From Clostridiales bacterium (GTDB taxonomy: Bacteria; Bacillota; Clostridia; Christensenellales; Aristaeellaceae): a stretch of 64,000 nt of DNA. The DNA lies in NCBI GenBank assembly GCA_004555155.1, contig SFJH01000001.1, positions 1 through 64,000 of the forward strand, in the 5' to 3' direction. The notes below the pieces were generated by a model that was not told the origin of the DNA, did not search any database, and saw only the letters and a list, made by a program, of their open reading frames with translations. Within the stretch, counting starts at the first letter, position 1. Every line of letters starts with the position of its first letter. Positions 10,158-18,009 of this stretch are shown here, piece by piece. A program made the position numbers and the translations under genes.

Positions 10158-11174
10158 TCAGTTCTCACCGCCGAGACCCGAAAGCCCCTCGCGGATCTTT
10201 TCCACGACACGGCCCTCCAGCATGGTTCGCGCCTGGCGAATCGCATTCTGAACGGCCTCGCCGCCCGAGCTGCCGTGGGCCTTGACCACGGCGCCCTCCA
10301 CGCCCAGCAGCGGCGCGCCGCCGTAGGCGTTGTAATCCATCTTCTTCTTGAAATCCCGGAAGCCGGGCTTGCACAGCAGCGCGCCCAGCTTGGTGCCCGC
10401 GCTGGCCATCAGGCTCTCCTTGAGCATGCTCATCATCGCGCCCGCAAGGCCCTCGGTGTACTTCAGGATGATATTGCCGTCGAAGCCGTCGGTCACCACC
10501 ACGTCAAAGTCGCCGCTGGGAATCTCCCGCGCCTCGCAGTTGCCGCAGAAGCGGTAGCTGGTCTGCGCACGCATTTTCTCATAGGTTTCCTTTGCCAGGC
10601 GGTTGCCCTTCTCGACCTCCGTGCCGATGTTCACCAGACCTACCCTGGGATCAGCCACGCCCATCACGCTCTTCATGTAGACGCTGCCCATCAGTCCGAA
10701 CTGCACCAGATACTTCGGCTGGCAATCCACATTCGCGCCGCAGTCGATCAGCATCCACGGCCCCTTCACGCCGGGCAGCACCGGCGCCAGCGCCGGCCGT
10801 TCAATGCCGGGAATGCGCCCCAGACGGAGCATGCCGCAGGCCAGCAGCGCGCCCGTGGAACCGGCGGAGACCATCGCGCCGGCGCGGCCCTCGCGCACCG
10901 CCAGCATCGCCTGCACCATGGACGAACGGATTTTCTTCCGCACCGCGAGCATCGGCGAATCGTCCATGCCGATCACCTCGTCGGCCGGAATGATGCCGAT
11001 GCGGCTGCGCACCTCCCCAGCCGACGCCACCAGCGCCTTCAGTCTGTCCTCCGGCCCGGCCAGCTCGATTCGGACATCCTCAAATTGTCTCAGCGCACCG
11101 ATCGCGCCCTGCACCATGGCGTCCGGCGCGTGATCGCCCCCCATGGCGTCCAGCGCAATGACATACTTCTCCAT
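10158..11174 (-). CDS. plsX: Phosphate acyltransferase PlsX
   Basis: 338 residues from MEKYVIALDAMGGDHAP. The ATG at 11174 is chosen because AGGAGGG sits just upstream; an in-frame ATG 15 nt earlier would put the ribosome site inside the gene. DAMGGDHAP is the PlsX N-terminal signature; VSAGSTGALLA and YGGAPLLGVEG are also typical. The enzyme turns acyl-ACP into acyl-phosphate for PlsY, the first step of phospholipid synthesis in Gram-positives. It heads the operon plsX-acpP-rnc-smc-ftsY. Confidence 0.97.
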   Translation of the reverse strand: MEKYVIALDAMGGDHAPDAMVQGAIGALRQFEDVRIELAGPEDRLKALVASAGEVRSRIGIIPADEVIGMDDSPMLAVRKKIRSSMVQAMLAVREGRAGAMVSAGSTGALLACGMLRLGRIPGIERPALAPVLPGVKGPWMLIDCGANVDCQPKYLVQFGLMGSVYMKSVMGVADPRVGLVNIGTEVEKGNRLAKETYEKMRAQTSYRFCGNCEAREIPSGDFDVVVTDGFDGNIILKYTEGLAGAMMSMLKESLMASAGTKLGALLCKPGFRDFKKKMDYNAYGGAPLLGVEGAVVKAHGSSGGEAVQNAIRQARTMLEGRVVEKIREGLSGLGGEN

Positions 11175-11237
11175 CCAAGCCCTCCTCATTCCTGGCAGGC
11201 CGACCTGCAGGCGCGCCTGACCCGGGTATACTTTTCA

Positions 11238-11266
11238 ATTTTATCAGAAAGAAGCGGATTTATCAA
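11238..11266 (-). promoter_or_regulatory. Sigma-A promoter of plsX operon
   Basis: On the minus strand TTGATA (11261-11266), 17 nt, TAAAAT (11238-11243). The start of transcription would be near 11231, giving a leader of about 57 nt. The leader contains a perfect 12-bp palindrome CAGGCGCGCCTG at 11208-11219. No FapR-like operator was recognised. Confidence 0.75.
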
Positions 11267-11411
11267 GGCTTTTTCGCAAAGAAGCCGGAATTTCTCCCAT
11301 CCATCCGGGCGCGGCGCAGGGTTTCCGCCAGAAAGCACCTTGTTCCGGGGCGTCGTTTCCCCCTTCTTTGGCCCCTGTCACAGATTTTTGAAGAAGTTCA
11401 CAAAAACCCCC

Positions 11412-11440
11412 TTGCCTTTTCCCGTTCAATGGAGTATAAT
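11412..11440 (+). promoter_or_regulatory. Sigma-A promoter of tRNA-Arg
   Basis: TTGCCT (11412-11417), 17 nt, TATAAT (11435-11440), 12 nt before the mature tRNA 5' end. Confidence 0.85.
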
Positions 11441-11452
11441 AGGAAAATGTAA

Positions 11453-11528
11453 GCGCCCGTGGCCTAGTGGATAGGGCATCTGACTCCGACTCAGAAGACC
11501 GTGGGTTCGAATCCCGCCGGGCGCGCCA
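11453..11528 (+). tRNA. tRNA-Arg(CCG)
   Basis: A complete cloverleaf of 76 nt. The acceptor stem GCGCCCG pairs with CGGGCGC; the anticodon loop CTCCGAC reads CCG for the arginine codon CGG; the T arm is GTGGG-TTCGAAT-CCCGC. Discriminator G and an encoded CCA (11526-11528) end it. It has its own promoter and terminator, so it is a single-gene unit. Confidence 0.97.
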
Positions 11529-11535
11529 GAATATC

Positions 11536-11569
11536 ACACAGCTTTCAAGTTCGAGGGCTGTGTTTTTTG
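11536..11569 (+). terminator. Terminator of tRNA-Arg
   Basis: ACACAGC (11536-11542) pairs with GCTGTGT (11557-11563) and is followed by a T run. Confidence 0.85.
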
Positions 11570-11661
11570 TCGTTCGCCCTTTTCAAAGGGAATCCGAAGG
11601 AAAATGGCCCGCCGCTCCTTTCCCTGCACGCTCTCCTCCGGCCATTCCGTTCATGTTATGA

Positions 11662-11690
11662 TTGACACACATTTATAACTGTTCTATAAT
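11662..11690 (+). promoter_or_regulatory. Perfect consensus sigma-A promoter of the alcohol dehydrogenase gene
   Basis: TTGACA (11662-11667), exactly 17 nt, TATAAT (11685-11690). An 11-mer TATGCCGATTG follows at 11694-11704, at the expected transcription start, and recurs at 12925-12935 upstream of the transporter operon. A promoter this strong usually needs a repressor; the shared 11-mer may be its site. Confidence 0.88.
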
Positions 11691-11772
11691 GAATATGCCG
11701 ATTGTCACGAAAAGCATTTCCTTTACAGAACACCCTTATCGATCAAATGAATAAATGAAGGAGGAACATCAC

Positions 11773-12843
11773 ATGAACAAAAAGGTTCTGGGCGCCATTC
11801 TGCCCGGAAACAGCACGGTCGAACTGAAGGAGTTTGACGTTCCGAAGCCGGGGCACGGGCAGGTACTGGTCAAGACGAAGGCGTCCACCATCTGCGGCTC
11901 CGATATCCGCTGCATCTATCGCGCGCATGTGGGCAAGGGCCCCGAGGGCTATCAGCCCGGCATGGTCGCCGGACATGAGCCCGCGGGCATCATCGTGGAA
12001 GAAGGCGAAGGACTGAAGCGCTTCAAGAAGGGCGACCGCGTCATCGTCTACCATATTTCCGGTTGCGGCGTATGCTACGACTGCCGCCGCGGATACTACA
12101 TCTCCTGCAAAAGTCCCCTGCGCGCCGCATACGGCTGGCAGCGCAACGGCGGCATGTCCCCCTACATTCTCTGCGATGAGAAGGATCTGATCGCGCTGCC
12201 CGACGAGCTTTCCTATGAGGACGGCGCGCAGGTGGCCTGCGGCTTCGGCACCTGCTATGAGGCGCTGATGAAGGTGGGCATCTCCGGCAACGACCGCGTG
12301 CTGGTCACCGGCCTGGGGCCGGTGGGCCTGGCCACGCTGATGCTGGCCAAGGCCATGGGCTGCGACGCCACCATCGGCTGCGATGTGAACGAAGAGCGCA
12401 TGCAGCTGGCCAGGGAGCTCGGCCTCGCGGACCATGTCTTCAATTCCATGAACCCCGAGGAATGCGAAAAGAACATCATGGAAGTGACCGGCGGCTATGG
12501 CTGCGAACGCGCCGTCGACTGCTCTGCAAACAATTCCGCCCGCGCGCTGGCCATCCGCTGCACCCGCGAATGGGGCAAGATGGTCATGGTCGGCGAGGGC
12601 AACGACGTCACCTTCAACCCGTCTCCCGACATCATGCACGGACAGAAGACCATCTACGGCTCCTGGGTCACCTCCCTGTGGCGCATGGAGGAGCTGGTGG
12701 AGCACCTCGTCCGCTGGGGCATCCATCCCGACAGGCTCATCACCCACCGCTTCCCGCTGGAGAAGGCCGGAGAAGCCTATGCGCTGATGGCTTCCGGCCG
12801 GTGCGGCAAGGTCGCCATTACCTACGACGACGGCGACGATTAA
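11773..12843 (+). CDS. Zinc-dependent medium-chain alcohol/polyol dehydrogenase
   Basis: 356 residues starting MNKKVLGAILPG behind AAGGAGG; an ATG 18 nt earlier lacks a ribosome site. It is a medium-chain dehydrogenase/reductase: catalytic zinc ligands C41 and H68-E69 (GHEP), structural zinc C98, C101, C104, C112, and the NAD(P) motif GLGPVG at 180-185. The family includes sorbitol, threonine and aryl-alcohol dehydrogenases; the substrate cannot be named. It stands upstream of a sugar ABC transporter and an aldo/keto reductase, so oxidation of an imported sugar or polyol is likely. It has its own promoter and terminator. Confidence 0.88.
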   Translation: MNKKVLGAILPGNSTVELKEFDVPKPGHGQVLVKTKASTICGSDIRCIYRAHVGKGPEGYQPGMVAGHEPAGIIVEEGEGLKRFKKGDRVIVYHISGCGVCYDCRRGYYISCKSPLRAAYGWQRNGGMSPYILCDEKDLIALPDELSYEDGAQVACGFGTCYEALMKVGISGNDRVLVTGLGPVGLATLMLAKAMGCDATIGCDVNEERMQLARELGLADHVFNSMNPEECEKNIMEVTGGYGCERAVDCSANNSARALAIRCTREWGKMVMVGEGNDVTFNPSPDIMHGQKTIYGSWVTSLWRMEELVEHLVRWGIHPDRLITHRFPLEKAGEAYALMASGRCGKVAITYDDGDD

Positions 12844-12860
12844 CCCTTCCAGGCCGCTTC

Positions 12861-12911
12861 CGGGGTCGCTTTCATAGGAACGTCCGGTTCATGAAATGCG
12901 GCCCCGTTTTT
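12861..12911 (+). terminator. Terminator after the dehydrogenase gene
   Basis: CGGGGTCGC-TTTCAT (from 12861) pairs with ATGAAAT-GCGGCCCCG (to 12906), then TTTTT. Confidence 0.8.
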
Positions 12912-13065
12912 CTGTCCGATTGACTATGCCGATTGCACAACCGTTCCCCGGAGCTCCGTCTCCACTATTCCCAAACGTCATTCGAATCATCCTCAACACA
13001 TTTCGCAGATTCAATAATTTCCGTCCAATATGTTTGGCATTTGCGGTAAATTCCGTAATGAACAG
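12912..13065. other. Intergenic region before the CUT2 transporter operon
   Basis: Part of a 337-nt gap that also holds the dehydrogenase terminator and the transporter promoter. No coding frame. It has the 11-mer TATGCCGATTG at 12925-12935, shared with the dehydrogenase promoter region, and a palindrome CGGAGCTCCG near 12945. I could not recognise a cre site. Confidence 0.5.
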
Positions 13066-13094
13066 TTGACAAACTCTCAAACAACAGATAGAAT
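13066..13094 (+). promoter_or_regulatory. Sigma-A promoter of the CUT2 transporter operon
   Basis: TTGACA (13066-13071), 17 nt, TAGAAT (13089-13094). The leader to the ATPase start at 13181 is about 80 nt. Confidence 0.85.
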
Positions 13095-13180
13095 AAGGTT
13101 ATAGTTTGACAATACTGGGCATGGGTCTCTCAACTGTCAGGATATGTCGAACTGAAAAGACTTTGAAAGAGGTAAGCCGT

Positions 13181-14671
13181 ATGGGAGAAACCATTCTGAC
13201 GATGAAGGGCATTGACAAGTCCTTTCCCGGCGTGCATGCTCTGGATCACGTCGACCTGGAGGTTCGCAGAGGAGAGGTTCATGCCCTGATGGGAGAAAAC
13301 GGCGCCGGAAAGTCCACGCTGATGAAGGTGCTCACGGGCATCTACACCAAGGACTCCGGAACCATCACCTATGAAGGCAAGGAAATCGAGTTTCACAATC
13401 CGAAGGAGGCGCAGGAGGCCGGCATCGTCATCGTTCATCAGGAGCTGAACATGATGAACCACCTCACCGTCGCCCAGAACATCTTCATCGGCCGCGAGTT
13501 CATGAAGGGCGCCATGATCGACGACGCCCGGATGAACGTGGAATCCAAAAAGCTCTTCAACCAGCTGGGCATCAACATCGACCCTTCTGAGAAGATGGGA
13601 AATCTGACCGTCGGCAAGCAGCAGATGTGCGAAATCGCCAAGGCCATCTCCCATCAGGCAAAGGTCATCATCTTTGACGAGCCGTCCGCCGCGCTGACGG
13701 AAGCCGAAATCGAAGAGCTGTTCAAGATCATCCGCGATCTGCGCGATCGCCAGCTTGGCATCGTCTACATCTCGCACCGCATGGACGAGATCAAGGTCAT
13801 CACCGACCGCGTCACCGTCATGCGCGACGGCGGCTATGTCGGCACGCTGATCACCAGGGACTGCACCAAGGATGACATCATCAACATGATGGTCGGACGC
13901 GTGATTTACGAGGATCCCAAGACAAAGAGCATGGTTGCGCCGGACGCGCCCGTCGTGCTGAAGGTCGAACACCTCTGCGCCGGCAAGATGGTGCAGGACG
14001 TGAGCTTTGAGCTGCACAAGGGCGAAATTCTGGGCTTCTCCGGCCTGATGGGCGCCGGACGCACCGAGACCGCCCGCGCGCTCTTCGGCGCGGATCCCAA
14101 GGAGCGCGGCGATATCTACATCAACGGCAAAAAGGTCGACATCCGGAGTCCGAAGGACGCGGTCGCGCTGGGCATCGGCTATCTGTCCGAGGACAGAAAG
14201 CGGTATGGCATCGTCGTAGACAAGAGCGTTGCCGAAAACTCCACCATGGCCAATCTGAAGAACTTCATCAAGGGCATCTTCATCGATAAAAAGGAAGAAG
14301 ACAGCGTTACGAAGACCTACATTCAGCGCCTGAACACCAAGACGCCGGGCACCGATCAGCTCGTGGTCAACCTTTCCGGCGGCAACCAGCAGAAGGTCGT
14401 GCTGGCCAAGTGGCTGGTCAAGGACTGCGACATCCTGATCTTCGACGAGCCCACCCGCGGCATTGACGTCGGCGCAAAGAGCGAGATTTACCATCTGATG
14501 AACGAGCTGGTTGCCCAGGGCAAATCCATCATCATGATCTCCTCGGAAATGACGGAGATCCTTCGCATGAGCGACCGCATCGTGGTCATGTGCGAGGGCC
14601 GGAAGACCGCAGAGATCGACATCGCCGATGCAACTCAGGAAAACATCATGCACGCCGCGACGATGCGTTGA
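13181..14671 (+). CDS. CUT2-family sugar ABC transporter, double ATPase (RbsA/MglA type)
   Basis: 496 residues from MGETILTMKGIDKSFPG, preceded by GAAAGAGGTAAG; an in-frame TTG 75 nt upstream lacks a ribosome site. Two fused ABC domains: the first has Walker A GENGAGKST at 38-46, a degenerate signature (LTVGKQQM) and Walker B IIFDEPSAAL. The second has a degenerate P-loop (GLMGAGRTE), as in RbsA/MglA, but an intact signature LSGGNQQK and Walker B LIFDEPTRGID. It energises monosaccharide import through the two permeases that follow. Its stop lies 13 nt before the next start. Confidence 0.94.
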   Translation: MGETILTMKGIDKSFPGVHALDHVDLEVRRGEVHALMGENGAGKSTLMKVLTGIYTKDSGTITYEGKEIEFHNPKEAQEAGIVIVHQELNMMNHLTVAQNIFIGREFMKGAMIDDARMNVESKKLFNQLGINIDPSEKMGNLTVGKQQMCEIAKAISHQAKVIIFDEPSAALTEAEIEELFKIIRDLRDRQLGIVYISHRMDEIKVITDRVTVMRDGGYVGTLITRDCTKDDIINMMVGRVIYEDPKTKSMVAPDAPVVLKVEHLCAGKMVQDVSFELHKGEILGFSGLMGAGRTETARALFGADPKERGDIYINGKKVDIRSPKDAVALGIGYLSEDRKRYGIVVDKSVAENSTMANLKNFIKGIFIDKKEEDSVTKTYIQRLNTKTPGTDQLVVNLSGGNQQKVVLAKWLVKDCDILIFDEPTRGIDVGAKSEIYHLMNELVAQGKSIIMISSEMTEILRMSDRIVVMCEGRKTAEIDIADATQENIMHAATMR

Positions 14672-14684
14672 CAGGAGGGTAATT

Positions 14685-15647
14685 ATGGAGAAATTCAAGA
14701 ATCTGCCAATTGTCAAAAAATTGGGATTCAACCGCATCGTGCTGGTTGTAATCATGGTTTTGCTGTATTTCCTGTTCTCCGTGAAAAGCGGCCGTCCCCT
14801 GGACATGGGCAACGTGCTCAATACGGTGGACTTCATGGGCTTCCTCGCGCTCGGCGTCACCTTCGTCATCGCCACCGGCGGCATCGACTTCTCCATCGGC
14901 CCGGTGATGTTCTGCGCCGGTCTGGTCGGCGGACAGCTTCTGGTGGTCAACGGCTGGCCGCTGTGGCTCTGCCTGATCGTCACCATCATGGTTGGCCTGG
15001 CCTTCGGCATTGCCAACGGCATTATGGTCGCTTACATGAAGCTTCCTTCCTTCATCTCCTCGATGGCCTCCATGCGCATCGCAAAGGGCATCGGCCTGCT
15101 GGTGACCAATTCCGCCGGCGTCAGCTGGCCCTCCAGCGGCGCTGAAAACGACTGGTACCGCAACCTGGTCAATTACAACGGCATTCCGGTGGGCCTGATC
15201 ATCCTGCTGGTCACTGCGGTGATCTGCGCCATCGTTCTGAACAAGACCCGCGTCGGCCGTTACATCCTCTGCATCGGCTCCAACCGCGAGGCGCTGCGCC
15301 TCTCCGGCGTCGACACGCGCAAGTGGGAAGCGCTGGCCTATGTCATCTGCGGACTGCTGGCCGGCGTCGCCGCCATCATGTACGCGGGCGCCATCACCAA
15401 GTATGCGGCCGGCCAGGGCGACGTCTTCAACAACAACGCGATCGCAGCCTGCGTCATGGGCGGCACGTCCATGGCGGGCGGCACGGCCTCCATCGCCGGC
15501 AGCCTGATCGGCATCTTCATCATCTCCATGCTGCGCGTCGGCATCACCGCCATGAAGTTCAGCCCCGATTGGCAGTATATCATCACCGGCGTCATCGTCG
15601 CCCTTTGCGTATTTGCCGACATCCGCAGCCGCGCACGCAAAAAGTAA
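14685..15647 (+). CDS. CUT2 sugar ABC transporter permease 1
   Basis: 320 residues from MEKFKNLPIVKK with ribosome site ACAGGAGGG. About nine or ten hydrophobic helices of the RbsC/BPD_transp_2 family. It shows the conserved stretch NKTRVGRYILCIGSNREALRLSGVD with the EAA-like cytoplasmic loop that contacts the ATPase. Conserved GGIDFSIGP lies in an early membrane segment. It is probably a heterodimer partner of the next gene. Confidence 0.93.
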   Translation: MEKFKNLPIVKKLGFNRIVLVVIMVLLYFLFSVKSGRPLDMGNVLNTVDFMGFLALGVTFVIATGGIDFSIGPVMFCAGLVGGQLLVVNGWPLWLCLIVTIMVGLAFGIANGIMVAYMKLPSFISSMASMRIAKGIGLLVTNSAGVSWPSSGAENDWYRNLVNYNGIPVGLIILLVTAVICAIVLNKTRVGRYILCIGSNREALRLSGVDTRKWEALAYVICGLLAGVAAIMYAGAITKYAAGQGDVFNNNAIAACVMGGTSMAGGTASIAGSLIGIFIISMLRVGITAMKFSPDWQYIITGVIVALCVFADIRSRARKK

Positions 15648-15673
15648 CAGCCTGAGGAACAGGAGGACAGAAT

Positions 15674-16675
15674 ATGCAAACGTTAAAGAAGAGCGGTTCT
15701 ACCCGCAAGTTTGATCTCCAGCGAATCGTTGTTCTCGGTGTTGCGATCGTGCTGGCTGCGTTTTTCAGCATCGCAAGCAAGGAGTTCCGCCAGTATACGA
15801 CCATCGTGACGCTCCTGGACTCCTTCTACTATTTCGCGTTCATGGCCATCGGCGTCACCTTCTGTCTGATCTCCGGCGGCAACGACCTGTCCGTCGGCAC
15901 CGGCATGGTGTGCTATGCGATGATCGCCGGCATGATGGTGAAGGACTTCGGCTGTCCGGTCTGGATGGGCATCATCATCGCCCTCGTGCTGGGCGTCGCC
16001 ATCGGAGCGCTGAACGGCGTCATGGTCGCCATCATGAACCTTCCGGCCTTCATCGCCACGCTCTGCACCATGCTGATCACCCGCGGTCTCAGCTCGGTCG
16101 TCTGCAGCGGCGCCTCCATTTCCTGGCCCGCGCGCGCCTCTGAGGAGGGCTGGTTCCGCAACATCTTCAAGTACATGATGCCCAACGCCCTCGGCAAGAA
16201 GACCCCCATTCCCACCGGCTTGATCGTCGTGATCATCGCAGTGATCATCATGGCGTTCATTCTGAACAAGACGCGCGTCGGCCGCTACATCATTGCCATC
16301 GGCTCCAACAAGGAGGCTGCGCGCCTTTCCGGCGTGAACGTCGTGAAATACGAGATGCTCGCCTACATCATCTCCGGTCTGTTCGCCGGCATCGCGGGCA
16401 TTGCCTTTGCCGCGAGCAACGCCTCGTCCATCACGGCCTCCTCGGGCCTCGGACTTGAGCTGGACGCCATCGGCGGCGCGATCATCGGCGGCACGTCCAT
16501 GACGGGCGGTTCCGGCAGCATCGTCGGATCCATGATCGGCATCCTGATCCTGGCGCTTCTGAAAAACGGCCTGCCCAAGATCGGCCTGACCGGCGACTGG
16601 CAGCACGTCATCACCGGCGTGATCTTGATTGCCGCCATCTGGTTTGACGTCATCAAGAATCGCAAAAAGGCATAA
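15674..16675 (+). CDS. CUT2 sugar ABC transporter permease 2
   Basis: 333 residues from MQTLKKSGSTRKFD behind AGGAGGACAG. Homologous to the preceding permease: GGNDLSVGT in place of GGIDFSIGP, and NKTRVGRYIIAIGSNKEAARLSGVN. Two unlike permeases beside one double ATPase predict a heterodimeric channel, as in the AI-2/Lsr and some pentose systems, whereas ribose RbsC is a homodimer. The substrate is unknown. Confidence 0.93.
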   Translation: MQTLKKSGSTRKFDLQRIVVLGVAIVLAAFFSIASKEFRQYTTIVTLLDSFYYFAFMAIGVTFCLISGGNDLSVGTGMVCYAMIAGMMVKDFGCPVWMGIIIALVLGVAIGALNGVMVAIMNLPAFIATLCTMLITRGLSSVVCSGASISWPARASEEGWFRNIFKYMMPNALGKKTPIPTGLIVVIIAVIIMAFILNKTRVGRYIIAIGSNKEAARLSGVNVVKYEMLAYIISGLFAGIAGIAFAASNASSITASSGLGLELDAIGGAIIGGTSMTGGSGSIVGSMIGILILALLKNGLPKIGLTGDWQHVITGVILIAAIWFDVIKNRKKA

Positions 16676-16723
16676 TCTGTTCGTCAATCAGTTTATGAGC
16701 AATATGTTTTTTTGTGAAAACAG

Positions 16724-16752
16724 TTGACGCGAAACGGATTTGGGCGTATAAT
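16724..16752 (+). promoter_or_regulatory. Separate promoter for the substrate-binding protein gene
   Basis: TTGACG (16724-16729), 17 nt, TATAAT (16747-16752), inside the 145-nt gap after the second permease. It would let the binding protein be made in excess over the membrane parts. Confidence 0.8.
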
Positions 16753-16820
16753 ATTAACCGTATCCAAACAATTATTGCCGCACAGGAGCGGTAATTATAA
16801 AAATTAAGGAGGAACTCTCA

Positions 16821-17861
16821 ATGAAGAAAATCCTGGCTCTCGTTCTCGCTATGCTGATGGTATTCGGCATGACCGCCGCTATCGCCGAAGGCGAGCACAT
16901 CGAAATCGTCTCCAAGGGATTCCAGCACGAGTATTGGCAGGCCGTCAAGAAGGGCGCCGAAGCCAAGGCTGAAGAACTGGGCGTTACCGTGAACTTTGTC
17001 GGCCCCGCTTCCGAGTCCGAGTATGCCGAGCAGCTGGAGCAGCTGAAGGCCGCCATCGACGCCAAGCCCGCCGCCATCGGCCTGGCCGCCCTGTCCACCG
17101 AGACCTGCCTGGACGCCATCGCAGACGCTCAGAGCAAGGGCATCCCGATCATCGGCTTCGACTCCGGCGTTCCGGGCGCTCCCGAAGGCGCGATCCTGGC
17201 CAATGCCGCGACCGACAACTATGCTGCCGGCGCCATGGCTGCCGAGAAGGTTTACGAAGCCATCGCCGCCCGCATTGAGGCTGCTGAAGGCACCGTCCGC
17301 ATCGGCGTGTCCGCTCAGGACAACGTTTCCGAGTCCGTGACTCTGCGCGGCCTGGGCTTCATCGACAAGATGGCCGAGCTGTGCGGCTCCGTGAAGCTGG
17401 AAGGCGACACCTTCTACTGCGAGCATGCCACCTGCGGTTCCGACGATGCCGCGAAGGTCATCATCGAGACGCTGGTTCCCGCTCAGGTTACCGCTGAGCT
17501 CTCTCTGATCGACTGCAACACCCTGCTGTCCAAGGATGACACCATCGCCATCTACGGCTCCAACCAGCACTCTGCCGAGGCGATCATCTCCGCCAACGAG
17601 AACCTGCAGGTCTGCGGCACCGGCGACACCGACATCATCGCTGCCGGCTTCGACTCCGGCGCGGTCATCAAGGGCGCTGTTTCCGAAGGCATCATGCTGG
17701 GCGCGATCACCCAGGCTCCCTTCGCGATGGGCGCTGCTGTGGTTGAGCTGTGCGTGGCCGCCGCCAACGGCGAGACCGTTGCCGACGTCGACACCGGCTG
17801 CCAGTGGTATACCGCTGAGAACATGGACAGCGAGGAAATCGCCGTCAACCTGTACAACTAA
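16821..17861 (+). CDS. CUT2 sugar ABC transporter substrate-binding protein (no lipobox)
   Basis: 346 residues behind AAGGAGGAACTCTCA. The N-terminus MKKILALVLAMLMVFGM then TAAIAEGE is a signal peptide with an AxA cleavage site and no cysteine, so it is not a lipoprotein as binding proteins of monoderm Firmicutes normally are. The mature part is a type I periplasmic binding fold (Peripla_BP_4): SKGFQHEYWQAVKKGAEAKA, then IPIIGFDSG and ATDNYAAGAMAAEKV, similar to RbsB. It binds a monosaccharide-like ligand for the permeases upstream. Codon use is strongly biased, suggesting high expression. Confidence 0.9.
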   Translation: MKKILALVLAMLMVFGMTAAIAEGEHIEIVSKGFQHEYWQAVKKGAEAKAEELGVTVNFVGPASESEYAEQLEQLKAAIDAKPAAIGLAALSTETCLDAIADAQSKGIPIIGFDSGVPGAPEGAILANAATDNYAAGAMAAEKVYEAIAARIEAAEGTVRIGVSAQDNVSESVTLRGLGFIDKMAELCGSVKLEGDTFYCEHATCGSDDAAKVIIETLVPAQVTAELSLIDCNTLLSKDDTIAIYGSNQHSAEAIISANENLQVCGTGDTDIIAAGFDSGAVIKGAVSEGIMLGAITQAPFAMGAAVVELCVAAANGETVADVDTGCQWYTAENMDSEEIAVNLYN

Positions 17862-17881
17862 TCTCTGACGAGACAGTTACA

Positions 17882-17961
17882 GTTTGAACGCGGATAGAAA
17901 GGCACACCGCGGCTGTCCGCGTTGATGTTCAAACGGCTGCGCTTTAAGCGCAGCCGTTTTC
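17882..17961 (+). terminator. Two overlapping hairpins between binding protein and aldo/keto reductase
   Basis: Stem 1: GTTTGAAC (17882-17889) with GTTCAAAC (17927-17934), enclosing GCGGA/TCCGC. Stem 2: ACGGCTGCGC (17933-17942) with GCGCAGCCGT (17948-17957), then TTTT: a terminator. The arms overlap by two bases, so the full stems cannot form together. Partial read-through into the reductase gene is likely. Confidence 0.75.
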
Positions 17962-18009
17962 TGTACCGGAGTTCCCATCAAATAACACTGGCAAAAGGAG
18001 CTGTTTACA

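Noticed and set aside
12844..13180. cre site for CcpA before the sugar transporter operon
   Set aside because: No stretch matches the cre consensus well enough.
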